Shown piece after piece: positions 22,548 to 34,720 of a stretch of DNA of 64,000 bases. Under the pieces are notes generated by a model that was not told where the DNA came from, ran no database searches, and worked only from the letters and a program-made list of their open reading frames with translations. The position numbers were made by a program, and so were the translations under genes. Source of the DNA: Thozetella sp. PMI_491 (Eukaryota > Ascomycota > Sordariomycetes > Chaetosphaeriales > Chaetosphaeriaceae); assembly GCA_021432635.1 (NCBI GenBank), contig MU270041.1, positions 142,408 to 206,407 of the forward strand, read 5' to 3'. Position 1 is the stretch's first letter. Every line of letters starts with the position of its first letter.

Positions 22548-24406
22548 ACTGGATGATGAAATGGACTGAATCCCCAAGACGAGAGAGACAGAGAGCACGC
22601 GGGGTCGGGGGGAAGATCGCGGGGTAGGAGGTGTTGTAGAAATAGATTTCAGCTTGGGGAGGGCACTAGCGAACAACCGCTTTCCAGTGCCGTCTTCGAA
22701 AGCCGCTAGGTCACGCCTGCCTCGAATGGCGAAGTCTGCGGGCTATTCCCGGGGATCCGTTTCGACTTGAGGCTGGTGCTAACCTGACAGAAAGAGACGA
22801 AACCCCAGGTTTGTCGTGCTGACTGTGTCCAATGCAGGGCAATCCCGGGCCTCTCGAGGCGGTCTAAGATGCTTCAGAAGAGCTCCCAGCCCTTCCCATC
22901 GACCTCGAGTCGAGAGCACCAGCAGAACTCCCAACGAGCGTGAATACACTGGCTGACCTGGCGGACAATGTGCGAGGAAGCCTTATGGCAGGCTAGGAGA
23001 TGGCACCGTCTTGCTCCGGGGATGCAGGGTCCCAGGGAAGAGAAGGAGGAGAAGGAGGAAGAGGAGCTGCCCCACCCCTGCTGCGACTAACTTCACACAG
23101 CGAGACTGTGGCGTGCACCACTGTCCGGCTGTCGAACACGGCATTTTGGAGCCCACCAAGCCCACCCAGTCCGTACCCGCGGCGCCGAGGCGTTGGCGGG
23201 GCCCTGTCTCGGCCACACGACTGACTCGCCGACGGTAGTCGATCGCGGCAGGTCGCTGCGCTGGGCAGCAGCCCCTGACGACTTCGGAGCGCGAGGGCCA
23301 TGTGCCAACGCCAAGATCCGTCCGAGCTGCCGCCGCCAACGGCCGAATGTCACAGTTTCGGGGTTTGCTCCTGCAGCCCTGGCAGCGCTTGCAGCCCGGC
23401 ACCCGGGCCCGGCTGTCGACCACGGCTGCGGCTGCAGTTCGCGGGAATGCGGCGGAACGCGGGTGGAGTTGTCGACGGAAATCCCGCCACGGTGACGTAG
23501 CGGGGTAATCACAAATGCACAGGCAATCACTGGAGGAAGGCCTGCCCCATATGGAGACGGCCGCCTTTCCCCGGGTTTCGTGCTGTACCGCCGCCGTTGT
23601 GCATATTTAAACTTTCTGCTGCATGCTTACGCCGCGCAATATAGAGTTTACGCAGCCCACTGCCGGCAGAGCGACAAGATTAGCAGCTACGGGATCGTAT
23701 TCTTCGTAGGAGGCCCCGAGTGCTTCCGATTAGTTCTGCACAAGGACGAAGGGTCGTCGTTCGCCCGATTGCCGCGTCCTTGCAAGCGCAAAGGCACTGG
23801 TTTTGCCGCTTACCCGACGCAGATTATGAAGTAAGGCAACCTATACTACGTAGGGCATTGAAAGGGCTCGTACAAGGTATTGGGCTTCCTCCTATGACTT
23901 CCCGCACCTAAACTTGACCCTAACCCGTAGAGACTTGCGGTATGTGCTTATGGGAGTCTCGATGAGTACCCCCAGAAACAAGACATTATTGTTGTTTGCC
24001 AAATCGCCAAGACCCTCTGTCTGCTGACGAACCTAAGATACGTCCATTTCGTTATAGGAGGTTGCCTTGGCCTGGATCCTCGGTTAGAGAGGGACAGATT
24101 CCGGGCGCGAAGACTGAGCCACAAAGGATGGCCCTGACCATGCAGGTGGAAAATAGTAGACGGGGACCGTTGGCGTCTAATGACACAAGGAGATATCACC
24201 ATCGACCGGCCTAACTATCGTCTCCGCACGACACGACATAGCTAGAGCTCCGCATCGTGGGAAGATATGGTTAGGAAGCCTAAATAGATAGGGAGAGCTG
24301 GGGGAGCGAAATTTGCAATAAGGTATACGGACAGCTAGCTATCTTACACGCGAATGCTTGTGGGAACAACTGTCTATATGGTTCAACTTTGACAAATCAT
24401 AGTTGC
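22548..24406. other. gene-poor GC-rich to AT-rich spacer
   Basis: About 1.86 kb. The part at 22980-23530 is GC-rich and open in several frames on both strands, with proline/arginine-rich, low-information translations, which is what GC-rich non-coding DNA produces. The rest is ordinary. It marks the boundary of the aromatic cluster. I support no gene here. Confidence 0.5.
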
Positions 24407-24906
24407 TTAGATAAGTGTGTTCAGCTGCTTCTCAATCGCTTCGGGACAGTTCGCGCAGTCCATGGGGACCACCTCCACGTCTTTAAGGATTCTCGCAAGG
24501 CAGCTGAGATCGGCCACAGCATTAGAGCCACCCTCAGCAACGGCGCCGACACAGCTGATTGCGGTGGTGCCGAGATCAACGGAGCATGGAACCACCTGTC
24601 ATAGTGTCAGCCGGTCACCAGTTTATAGTTGTTGTACAAATTCTCTCCATTGCACTCCCTTATCAAGCCGAGCTAGCCCTAGTGGGACGCCTAGAAGTCT
24701 TGGAATACACTGATAGTACTCACTTTACAACCGTCTATCACCGGCCCGGTGGGCAGCACGTCTCCAAAGAGGCTGAAGCGTGCCTTATTTTGGACGCTCG
24801 AGTACCGGGCGAGCAGGGACGCCTTCGCAGGTAGCGGAGGCGTTGCCATAGCGTTGGCCACAAGTACCAAGCTCAAACCGACGTAACTGAGTGACCAGGT
24901 GTGCAT
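24407..24906 (-). CDS. small secreted protein with six cysteines
   Basis: Two exons: 24906-24724 and 24595-24407 (123 aa), joined in phase at DGCK and VVPCSVDLG by a 128-nt GT-AG intron. A signal peptide is evident (WSLSYVGLSLVLVANAMA). The mature part has six cysteines: DGC, VPC, ISC, LSC, MDC and ANC, which would allow three disulfides. No domain recognised. Size and cysteine content fit a fungal small secreted protein; effector-like function is only a possibility. It stands alone between two gene-poor stretches. Confidence 0.7.
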
Positions 24907-26709
24907 ATTGAAAGAAGGAGGTGAGAGGATAGGAAAGAAGAGGGTGGCTCGAGACGAGGCTGTGCTTAATATGGCGATGACTGCGTAATCGTATCTGATC
25001 TCAGATTGGATACTCCAATTATAGAGACGGCTTTAACTTTAAATCTGGGCTGTTGGTGGCTTTATAGCACTTCATGCTCCAATCTATACTACCCATACGG
25101 CCTTCCTGCTGCAGATTCAGACATAGATGTTTTCTTATCCTTCATTCTCTAGTTTTACTCTGCCTAGCTGGTTCTGCCTCACGGCCATTGCACCTGCCTC
25201 AAAGCTCCTGAAGTACGGAGGCACGGAGTCCAGACAAAAGAGTTCCATCCTCGCATGTTTTGTTGTAATTATGATTACCTGATTGGCTGGCCTTCATGGT
25301 TGTTGGCTCGTGGAAAGGGGTGAAACCCCATGTCGTAGCCTGAATGGGTGGGCGCTAAGCGCCATGCATCCTACTGGCCTAGGAAATGGGCTTCAGTGTT
25401 TCTGTCCCCCGGAAGCTTGGCCTACAGGCCAAGGGTTAACCACGACGTGTTCCAGTAGAATCGCGTTAAAATATTGGCGAATTACCGCTTTAGGAATTGG
25501 GACATTTTGTAGGTATACTGCCTACTCGGTAGGGCCGCCGCCCAGCACACGCCAAATTTAGAACTGTCACCCCTGTCAACCCCAGGTTCCTGGGACGGCG
25601 CCAACAATCGAGTTGGTTGTTTCTATACCTTCCCTTTACGCGCTGCCGCGCGTGAAGGCTTTCCGGCCTACCTAGCCCTTGGCCGGGAATGCACACAGCC
25701 CCCGATGTTGATGCAGGGGAAAATAGGCAGGCAGCAGCAGTAACAGCCAGCGTTTGAACTGGACTGCTGAGGGCCATGACGACCGCTACTGTGACCATGC
25801 TTACGGAGTTCTCTGATTTGTTAGGGGGGAAGGGGGGGAGGGGACGAACTCGGGGGGTTCCTTTTCCTAGAGAAAGTTGAACTGTAATCACGGCGGGCAT
25901 TGAGGTCGTCCATGACTTATACGACGCGAGATGCTGTCGTCCATACCCTCCACTGGGAGCAGCTGCTCTGAGAATCCGATCCAAGATCAACAAAGATCTC
26001 GACCCTGTAAAATGCGTATTTGCTTGGAATGCTGTGGGATTCTAGAAGTGGTGAGCCTGGGCTGCCATTCTCGTAAGGGTTCGATCGACATGGTAACACG
26101 AGGTGAAATTTCTCGTCACACTAGCGGCAGCCGGCGCTGTCTGTGCTGGAATTAGAATCGCAAAATCCCCATAGAGAATACCAGGCCCCACCGTCTGACC
26201 TCTTCTCTAGCCCATCTGCTAGCTGGATCCGAACAAGCAAATCGACGGTGTAATTAACCAACGTAGGTCAGGGGGGAGGCTCAACGCGCGTCCCGTCGAG
26301 AGAATAGCCGGCTACGAAACTTCAACTATGTTCCAGCGCCGTGACCTGCGAATGACGCTAAATACGAAATGGCCAGATGTGGAAATGGAGGCTCAGGAGA
26401 AGTGCGCCACACCTGAGACGGCTGGTTTAGCTAGCCCGAGCGACGGCGATGGTAGCAAGACTATCGCCCCTGGCTGTTGCTTTTGGCTATCTAGACTGAA
26501 TATGAAAGCTTGATCGCTCGCTCCTCTCTTTCGTCCGCAAACGCTACCGTAAGCACCTCTTCACACTCACTCATTCGTGGAATTCGTGCCGGCACAGTCA
26601 CTCATTCTCAGTCGTTCGTTCGAAAGTCAATCGTTCAAATTCATTCGTTACCGAGGAAAGCCATATCCTCTATTTAGGTGCAAAGTTGCTTCACAGGACT
26701 TATTTCACA
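24907..26709. other. gene-poor spacer upstream of peroxidase
   Basis: About 1.8 kb without a convincing gene. It contains a perfect 8-bp inverted repeat (CTTGGCCTACAGGCCAAG, about 25418-25435), a G-rich tract near 25820-25845 and, at 26560-26660, repeated ATTCGT/TCGTTC words that are probably peroxidase 5' UTR or promoter. The minus-strand open frame at 25490-25993 is compositionally unconvincing. Confidence 0.45.
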
Positions 26710-27967
26710 ATGCATCTCACGCGGTTTATCGTGGTGGGTCTAGCGGCCAGCACCCATGCGGCTTCCCTTCCCCAGCCAGCGGCGGGGAACATTGAGGCCC
26801 GCGGTCTGCTCGCCGATATACTTGCTTGGTTTCGTTCGTTGCAGCAAGGTCACCAGACAGGTGGCGGCGGCGGCGGCGGTCAGACGACGGCTCCGACCAT
26901 AACTACCACCCGGAGCACCACGACAGCAGCGTCAACCCCGGTGCCTACTGTTTGCCCGCCTGTTTGGAAAAATGTCAAGGCCGAGCTCAACACGTTGTTC
27001 ATGTCCGGCAATCAGTGCAACGATCTTGCTCGTGCTGCTATCCGAGCTGCGTTCCATGATTGCGGCACATGGGACAGCTCCCAGGGATCTCAAGGCGGCT
27101 GTGATGGATCTCTCGTTGTTGGCACGACGCCGGATGTTGAGCTGGACAGACCGATCAACAAGGGACTGCAGAATATTGCCTCCGTTCTCCAGGGCCTGGC
27201 CTCTAAATATGGAACATCGGTCGCAGACATGCTCGTTTTCGCTGCCAGTAAGTGCCCCATGGCAACGCGTTTATGCACCAAACAGGTAGCCTGGGGGCAT
27301 CTCTAGCTGACAGGGTTACTTTTTCAGATGCTGCAACCGTTCTTTGCCCACTTGGTCCTGTTGTTACGACTTTCATTGGTCGGACTGATAGCACCACCTC
27401 GGCACCAGATGGAAAGCTTCCCGACGTCAACGATGCTCCCGGCGACATCGTTTCACTTTTCGCCTCCAAGGGCCTCAGCACTACGGACCTCGCCGCCTTG
27501 CTTGGTGCGCACAGCACTGCGACGCAGTTTTTCGTAGACACGGCTCAAACGAACGCATCGCTTGATTCAACGTATGTTTCCCCATCCTCCCTCCTCAGTC
27601 TGGAAACTTCCGCTGGCTTCTGAGCGTCTACTATGGTGAACTTAGGCTGATATAAGTGTGCAATAGTCCTGGTGTCTGGGACGTCAATTTCTACGGCGAG
27701 ACATTCAACTACGCCACAAGGGGACAGAAACCCTCTAACGTATTTGTCCTCGCCTCGGATCAAAAGCTGGCAACCTTTTCGAGCACGGGCCAAGCCTTTA
27801 GGAGTTTCGTCAATAACCAGCGCGGCTGGGATAGGTCATATCAAACTGCGTAGGTGACTAGCCTTCCTGTGACAATCATATACTAACTACTTCCCAGTAT
27901 GGCCAAAATGGTTCTGTTTGGAAACGACAGGACTAAAATGGTAGACTGCACTAGTGCTCTCAACTAG
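26710..27967 (+). CDS. secreted class II (lignin/manganese/versatile-type) heme peroxidase
   Basis: Four exons: 26710-27247, 27328-27571, 27667-27849, 27898-27967 (344 aa). A signal peptide (FIVVGLAASTHAAS) is followed by a low-complexity Gly run and Thr-rich stretch at about residues 53-80, then the catalytic domain. The distal heme pocket is RAAIRAAFHDCGTWD (distal Arg and His), a calcium-binding GGCDGSL follows, and the proximal His lies in LLGAHSTATQF. Cysteines typical of the family are present (CPPVW, QCND, HDC, GGCD, LCP, VDC). Secreted H2O2-dependent oxidation of phenolics is expected. I cannot identify manganese-binding residues or the surface radical Trp with confidence, so the subtype is open. 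Confidence 0.93.
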
Positions 27968-28479
27968 ATACAACAGTTTGCCGACCCGGCATGGCGGAGG
28001 CCAAGCAGCAAAACTTAACATATTATGCGAAGCAAAACCACCTAATATAACTTTAATTATACCGGACTCAGTGAAATGAAACTGGTGTAACTTGTACGTA
28101 CATGTCTCGTGCTTGCTTGGTATTGCCTGAGAACCGTTCTCAGACAATGCTTGCTTAAGGGCAGGCAGCACAAAATTGCGGCTTCTTTCACTCCAGCCTT
28201 AATATAATGTTGCTCGGTATCTGTGCTAGTACCTACCATCCCATCTACCACGCACTCCCTCCTTCACCCGTAATCATGGTCCTTCCTTCCGCACTAGCCA
28301 GTGCGTCCAGACAAGTTGCATTTCCCTTTAGTGCAGTTTTCAACACTACTTCCGCTGCCATGGGTATAAACAAGGAAGAAATTATATAGTACATTTTGTG
28401 ATGAAATATAATATTATATTGCCCCGGTTTCTGGTCCACGCGGGGGATGGGTGGCCGCCCCTGTTCGTCATTCGCCGCC
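27968..28479. other. intergenic between convergent 3' ends
   Basis: About 510 AT-rich bases between the peroxidase and the minus-strand kinase gene. No gene seen. Confidence 0.4.
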
Positions 28480-31400
28480 TTAGAAGCAGGAGAGTCCGCA
28501 AAACAGGGGCTTTAGGAACTGCCGTACACCCTTTCTCTGTGGCCTGGGTTGCTGTTGGTCCCCGGGCTTCGACTGGGCTGTTGTTGAATCCGGCCCGGGA
28601 GCCGCCCCATTGATATATGCTGGAGTGGCCCCTTTGTCCTCTCCGTCTTGGCCGTTCTGTTCAGCGTCTGCATTTACGCTTTGCGCGCTCACTTCTCCGA
28701 CCTCAACGTGCACTTCCGAAAACGCCGTAACCTCGGCCGCTGTTGCCGTTTCTTGTTGTCCTGCACCTTCGTGCCTCTCAACATGCAAAGCTTCGCCGCT
28801 GCCTCCTCCTTCGCCGTTTTCCGTCCATGGAACCGACATTGTTCCCTCTAGCGGAGAGCCGATCTCACCAGTGGGGCTTGGAGAGTCTTGATCGGGGGAT
28901 TCAGCGCCCGTTTCACACTCTATAGGATCGGCAGGCGCCCCATCTTGTTTGGCCGGTTCACCTTGGAGTGGTGATATGCCTTGGATAGCTGTAGTTTCAT
29001 CCCCGACTCCTTCACGAAGCCCATCGTTACCGGGCTCCTCGCGCGAGGGCGCACAAGTCTGATCCACGTGCCCAGTTTTGCTCCAACTCTTGTCTCCCTG
29101 GTCTTCGTTGCCAATTTCGTCGTCATTATCTTCGTTGTTTTCTTCGTCGCCGAGCACTGACACTGAGGAGTCATGTTCGAAGTCGCAACCAAGGCTGGCA
29201 AGTCTGTCAATTTCGGCGTTATCCATACCGGAAGTCGGGCCTTCTGCCGCAGATCCAGCATCTTCGGTTCTTGGCCTATCGGGCGATTCTGGAGACGGTT
29301 CAGTGCTAAAGTCCTCTTGCGGGCAATCCTCCTCCTGGCTGGAGAAATTGAGGGGACTCGTTGGCACTTCTTCTGTTGTCGGTTTCGGCCGAGGAAAGGA
29401 GGGGTCGAAGTGGTCCAGCATTCGTACAGACTTTGGACTGACGTATTGACTGCCTTTTTGAGACTTTGTGGGCGATGTGACTGTCAGCTCTCGAGGTCTT
29501 GTATAAAGTCTAACAGAGAGTCAATCAAGAGAGGCACTCACGCTGCTTGGGGCGTGAACATCCGTCGATGTCTCTTCTATCTCATCATAACCCGACTTGA
29601 TCGGGTTTCCTTTCACGCAATAGCTAGAAGACGCAGTGCATTGGTCCTCAATTTTGGTGAGCTCCTGCACCAGATTCGCGCATTCGAATCTTTCTTTAGA
29701 ATCTGTCACGAGAAGGTGTTTTTCAATCAGATCGAGGAATTCGTGCGCAAAATCAGGACAGTTCTTGCTAGCATGAATCCGGCGAATCCACTGTGTCATA
29801 AAATAATTTGTCAGAGGGCAAATCTAACCACCAGAGAATGGTAAATGAAATGTGTAACTACCTTCTTTACGGCCGGCTTGACTACCGCATGTCCGTGCCC
29901 GTCGCTCGGGTCACGGACAATGTTGAAGAATTTGTCTTCCTGGATCATATGCCCCCAGCGGACATCATCTTTGACTCGCTCGATCGAAAACGCATTCTCA
30001 GTAAGCTCGTTGCCTAATATGTACCACGATATAAACTCCAACAACACACAGCCCAAGGCCCAGACATCATATCTAGGGGTGATGTCCACCTGTAAATCGT
30101 ACTCGGGCGGTCGGTAGGTTGGGGAGTAACCTCGAAGACTCTCGTTCGGGTCGTGTGATTTCGATTGCCTAGAATGATACCGAGAGAGGCCAAAGTCCGT
30201 GATGACGAGACGCTGCAGCTTGCGGAACCAGACTATGTTCTCCGGCTTAATATCTCCATGCCGTCCGTAGTCCTTGGGCTCGGCATCAGCTTCTCCAAGG
30301 AGCTTAGGGTCCTTGGGCTCTGCGTCGGCTTTCTTCGGCCATGTGTCGGAGGTAGCCCGATGAATTTTCTGCAGCGCCTTGGCCAGACCGAGGCACTGCC
30401 CCACCACCCACCGGGTGTTGTTGCGACTAACCTGGGGGTTTGGATGCGTGGACCAGAAGAACTTCAGATCCCCGTCGGCCCAGTTAAATAAAAGGTAGTG
30501 TATGTCCGCGTGCCGGAACGCGAGCAGTAGGCGGATAAGGTGTGGATGGGGGTTATTGGCACCGCTGAACTTCTGTAGGACCTCGACCTCCTTCTTGAAC
30601 TCTCCCGGCTCGTGCGAGTGGAGCACTTTGAGGGCGAAGAACGGGTTTTCGTCTGGGAATTCCTCCTTGATGGTTGATACACGTCAGTCCCGCTTTGCCA
30701 AGCATCCAACACAGCCAGACCAGGGATATGACTAACACTAGATTTGAAGTTGTGGTGCGCACGATGGATCTTGATCTTCATAACCCGCCCATATTGGCTA
30801 TTAACCTTCTGCTCGTATGTTATAAATGGCAGGTTATAATCCTTCGAGAGCTTGTAGTAGTATATCTCGTTCTGGGGAAGGCACAGGTAAGGAGCTAGCA
30901 TCATCGACTGTGTGCTCTTGAAGCTTTGCATCTCCTTTATGCCCTTGTTAGCGATACCCTAGATTATTAAGACCAAGGAAATGACTCTGGAAATTGCGGG
31001 AAGGACTAAGGAGTGTTGAAAGGGTTGGTCATACGTTGCGCCCCCAGTCAGAGCAACAAGCCATCGGCTTTGGCTTGCCCGTTGGCTTGTCTTCGTCTGC
31101 TCTCTTGTAAAGTCTAAATATATGACGAGACTTATCCCATTCCACAATAAGGGGAAGATGGAGATCGGTGACTCCTTCCTTGATTAAGCTGTCGACCGAG
31201 TCGACTTTGTTAATTAGCACCAGAATAGCGAGCAGTTTCCGTACCCCGGTGCTCTGGACATTGGGACCGCAGATGCCCTGAGTGCAGGCTTCGACCTGTT
31301 GCGCGTTCCAACTTGGGTATGCATTGGTAATAAGCTTCCGGGTGGTATCCATGTTAATTATAGAACACAGTTTGTCGAGCGGAAGGAACTCGGTATCACT

Positions 31401-32256
31401 GAACTCCGACATCACGGCCGCGCGGCGAATGCATTCGTCTGTCGAAGCAAGAAACCGGGCAGGAGGGGACCTGGTTTCGGCGGCGAGGTATTTAGATAAC
31501 TCCTCTGTGCTTGCACTGGGCTGCAAGTGGGTTACTGGCCTCAGGCCGACTAGATCGTTTGTGGAAGGCGTTTGTCGGTCCCCTTCACCCAGTGGCCGAG
31601 CCGTGGATGCTTCAGAGGGCTGCCGTGCTGTTGGGGAGGACGCCGCAGAGCCTGCTGGGCTACCAAGCTGTGCGGCGCTTATCGGGTTGCCAGCCTTGGT
31701 AGCCAAGACCGTGCCGTGGTTCACGTCATACTGGGCTAGTCCACCGTGCTCGATGGTCTTGATACTCTTGAAGCTGATCTCCGTTACTCCATCCGACTCC
31801 CCACTGCCGAGAGCACGTTGTTCGCCTTCTGTCGTGTAAAGGAACAACGTCGGGCTGCGAGAACGCTGCCCACCGTCGCCAGCCGTGTGGAGGAAATGCA
31901 CTGGGCTGCTCGCGCCGTCACGGGCCAAGGGGCTATTTGAAGCAATTGAGTCCCGTTTGTTGCCTTGCAGGCCAGACGGGCCAAATTCGTTATCGAGGAA
32001 CGACGGCTGGCCTAGCTTCGGGGATCTCGGGGGAGGAGCATCAAACCCTGGAGAATGGTTTATTGGTGAGACAGGGTTCTAAGTGGGAGCAGGATTATCC
32101 AAAAAGACGTGACCTACCGAAAGCCGACGAGGAGGGCTCGTCATATTCTGATGTAATTACCTGGGGGATCACGATGCTCTGGGGAGAGCTGCTCTCTTCC
32201 GGGGGTGCAGGGTCGAGTGGCCCCTGGCCCGTAGCGGTTGCGTCACTTGGAGCCAT
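28480..32256 (-). CDS. protein kinase with N-terminal helical module and acidic disordered tail
   Basis: Six exons, all in phase: 32256-32118, 32047-31035, 30958-30737, 30665-29862, 29790-29542, 29487-28480 (1144 aa). Residues 1 to about 190 are disordered. A helical module follows (EFLPLDKLCSIINMDTTRK, RKLLAILVLINKVDSVDSL), then a linker (MLAPYLCLPQNEIYYYKLSK) and a kinase domain from about residue 460. Kinase landmarks: PFFALKVL with Lys near 471, EFKKEVEVLQKF, RHGDIKPENIVW (HGD in place of HRD), ITDFGLSRY, YRPPEYD and DVWALGCVLLEF. The last ~330 residues are acidic and low-complexity and end in LFCGLSCF. The module and linker recur in the divergent kinase-HET gene at 35563, so the two are distant paralogues. 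A role in fungal allorecognition is inferred from that neighbour. Confidence 0.85.
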
Positions 32257-34358
32257 GTGCCACTGGGTCACATGCAGAGCTCCGTTAGGCCATCGATCCC
32301 GGGTGCAGGTTAGTCGGGGAGGATATCGTGGAAAGCAAGCAGCCTAGAGAATTCGCCGCATACCAAGATGCTCCGAAGCTCGCGGTACTCCCTACTTAGC
32401 CAGCCTTTTCACAGCATTATTTGGATGGGCCGTGGAACCGGCGGGTTACCCTCGATATCTATTTAAATGATGCCCGAGCAGATGAGATGAACCTAGCCGC
32501 CTGCACCTCGGACAGGGGTGGCTGGGAAGCTGAGTCCCCGGAGCCCTCCTTGGGCCTCACATGTGGCTAGAGTCGCCGCCTCGATTAACCTAGCGCCCCT
32601 CGCAGGCGGCACCGGCCATGAACCGTCTCTACACCCTTGCACTCTCTTCTCCACGATCTGCTAGAAGGTATCCTACAGCTTCAGCTGTTCCTTGGCGCGT
32701 ATATCATCCTTTCACCTCACGAAGACATACGAGCGCTACGCGCAAGACGATGGGATCTGCAATGCCTCCTTCCATCGGGGTCGACGCAAGGCTGCGACAG
32801 TAAAGGAGGTGTGGGTGAGATTGGGGTCGGAATGATGCCAGGGCTCTTCAGGGCCCAATCGTTTGGCCGCCTTGGGCACAAGGGGAACCCCCCAGACGGT
32901 TCCCTCGCGTGGCCGAGATAGAGTGCTGATCAGCCGTAGCGTAGCCCGTTCCCTTTGAGGCTTGAGACCGAGGGGTTCGAGTCCTAACTCACCGAGAATG
33001 CGCGCAACAACCAACCGTAGCGATGCTTGGGAGCTTGTTCTCCGGGTCCTCGAGCCGTGGTTCCCCTCCCCAATTCTATGCAGGATCCGCTTGGGGTACA
33101 GATGAGAGCACGGCCTAACTCACGGAACCCCGCAGCGGCAGCGGATAGGACCGCCCGTGGCTCTAGGCGGACTCCACAAAGCCTATCCGGACGAACGGTG
33201 CTGTCAAGACCCAGCAGCGGGATATATATACCGCCTCTTGACGAGGAGCACCTGGAGCACCTAGATGTATTCAAACCTCACTTCTCTACAAACATGCGTA
33301 CCTCATAGCGGTCTAGGAGCCGACATCGCAACCCAGCAACCCGCCGAAGTTCGGCCACCTCGCAAAGAATAACCAACAAAACTCGCGAAGAAAGACTTGT
33401 GAGACCAGGGTCTCTTCACCATGTCTAGGTGGCTGCAGCATGCATGTCCACAGGGCGATGCACCGTCGTGGTCTTGTAGCCTAAAACTCAGAGTGGCGGG
33501 TGAAGTGAATGAGTGGTTGAAGAAAGCAAAAGAGGGAGCCAACCATCCTCTGGTGAAGATCCCGATTAAGGAAATGCCGGGCTACCAGTGGGCGAACAGG
33601 GAATGCGCGAGGCTTTTTCGATCTTCAAGGGCAAGGGTAATGAATGACGACACAGCAGCTATCGGATCGGGCAACGACAAGGCTGTAGGCAGCGGCTGCA
33701 TCCAGATGCACTAGCTGGTATCCCCCTTTTCCCTCTCCCCCGTCCAACCTATTGTGCGAGTTCGGGTCGAACTCTGTGCCCCAAGAGGTGCAAAATGGGA
33801 CAGGTGGTGAGACGCCACTCGCCGCCCTGGAACAAATGATCTCCCACGCAGCACGCCAAGTGCACACTTGCCGCGCAATGCCGTAGCTCGGCCGGATGTC
33901 GGAGAACCACTGGCGTGACAGAGAACTAGGTTCACACCAACAGAAGCAGCAGCACTACGGCCTGAGGTATGAGGCAGATTTTCGACGAGCAGCTGAGCCG
34001 AGAATTTGTTCGGAGTCAGCCCCGGACGCCCCCCACCACACCATCTTCTAGCTCGAGAAGGCCCAGCACGACGCAGAGTGGCTAGCCGGTAGGCTCGCAG
34101 GAGCCCTTCCCACGTACTGTACACCGCAAGAATGACCGAAGTTCCAGAACCCGCCGCTCACCCGCCACCCCCGGACCACCCGCCACCGGTAGTGCATCAT
34201 ACGAGGTAAGGGGGACACGCCTGATAATGGCTCTGCCCCCTGGGCTCCCCCGGCCCTCTCTGCCTTGGATCTTCTCACCTTAGCCCGCAAGCCTGACGCA
34301 CACCTTGAGATCCACCTTATTGAGACCCAAACATCGCCATCTTCCAGGGCGACGATCC
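32257..34358. other. spacer between the two kinase loci
   Basis: About 2.1 kb. The longest tempting frame is plus-strand 33421-33714 (97 codons, CACC before the ATG, amphipathic stretch EVNEWLKKAKEGANHPLVK). It has no recognised domain and overlaps open frames on the other strand, so I leave it uncalled. Otherwise no gene supported. Confidence 0.4.
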
Positions 34359-34720
34359 ATGTCCAACATATCTAATGCGGCGACAGCGGGGGCCAGGGAC
34401 GGGGTGAAGGGCGAGCAAGAGGTGCTCCGGGTTCACTCCAACTGTGTCAGCCAGCGCCAGCTCGCGAACGGGCTGCGCAAAGTCTGTAAAGATGGCACGT
34501 TCAGCGTCGAGATGCGCCATAACGTGTACACCATCTACCTCAACAAGGACGACGTGACCGAAGTGGTGAGTTGGGCCCTCGCTCACGCCCCTGGCTGGGG
34601 AGCGAGACTGACCAAGCTATCTAGACATCGCTGCTCTCTGGCGAGAGCAGATTTCCTCTCACACCACACCAAGTCTCCAGCGTAGAGCCAGGCATCGAAG
34701 GGAACCTGCCGGATGTCTAG
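34359..34720 (+). CDS. small hypothetical protein between the kinase genes
   Basis: Two exons: 34359-34565 and 34625-34720 (100 aa). The GTGAGT donor, CTGACC branch and CTATCTAG acceptor keep the frame: DDVTEV joins TSLLSGESRFPLTPHQ. The first exon reads sensibly (ANGLRKVCKDGTFSVEMRH, NVYTIYLNKDD) and suggests a small alpha/beta fold. No family recognised. It sits on the plus strand in the spacer between two divergent kinase genes, so it may belong to the same locus. Reality as a gene is moderate because it rests only on clean splicing and composition. Confidence 0.5.

Noticed and set aside
22983..23530. Overlapping open frames on both strands
   Set aside because: GC-rich DNA open in several frames; the translations are Pro/Arg-rich with no domain, start context or splice support.
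25418..25435. Perfect palindrome CTTGGCCTACAGGCCAAG
   Set aside because: Too short and isolated to call a terminator or regulatory site in a fungal genome.
25490..25993. Minus-strand 167-codon open frame
   Set aside because: Composition and lack of any motif suggest chance; G-rich tracts on the opposite strand create the Pro runs.
32950..33000. Second TTCGAGTCC tRNA T-loop-like word
   Set aside because: No cloverleaf can be built from the surrounding sequence.
33421..33714. Plus-strand 97-codon open frame with good ATG context
   Set aside because: No domain, overlapping open frames on the other strand, and no splice or promoter support. Left uncalled.
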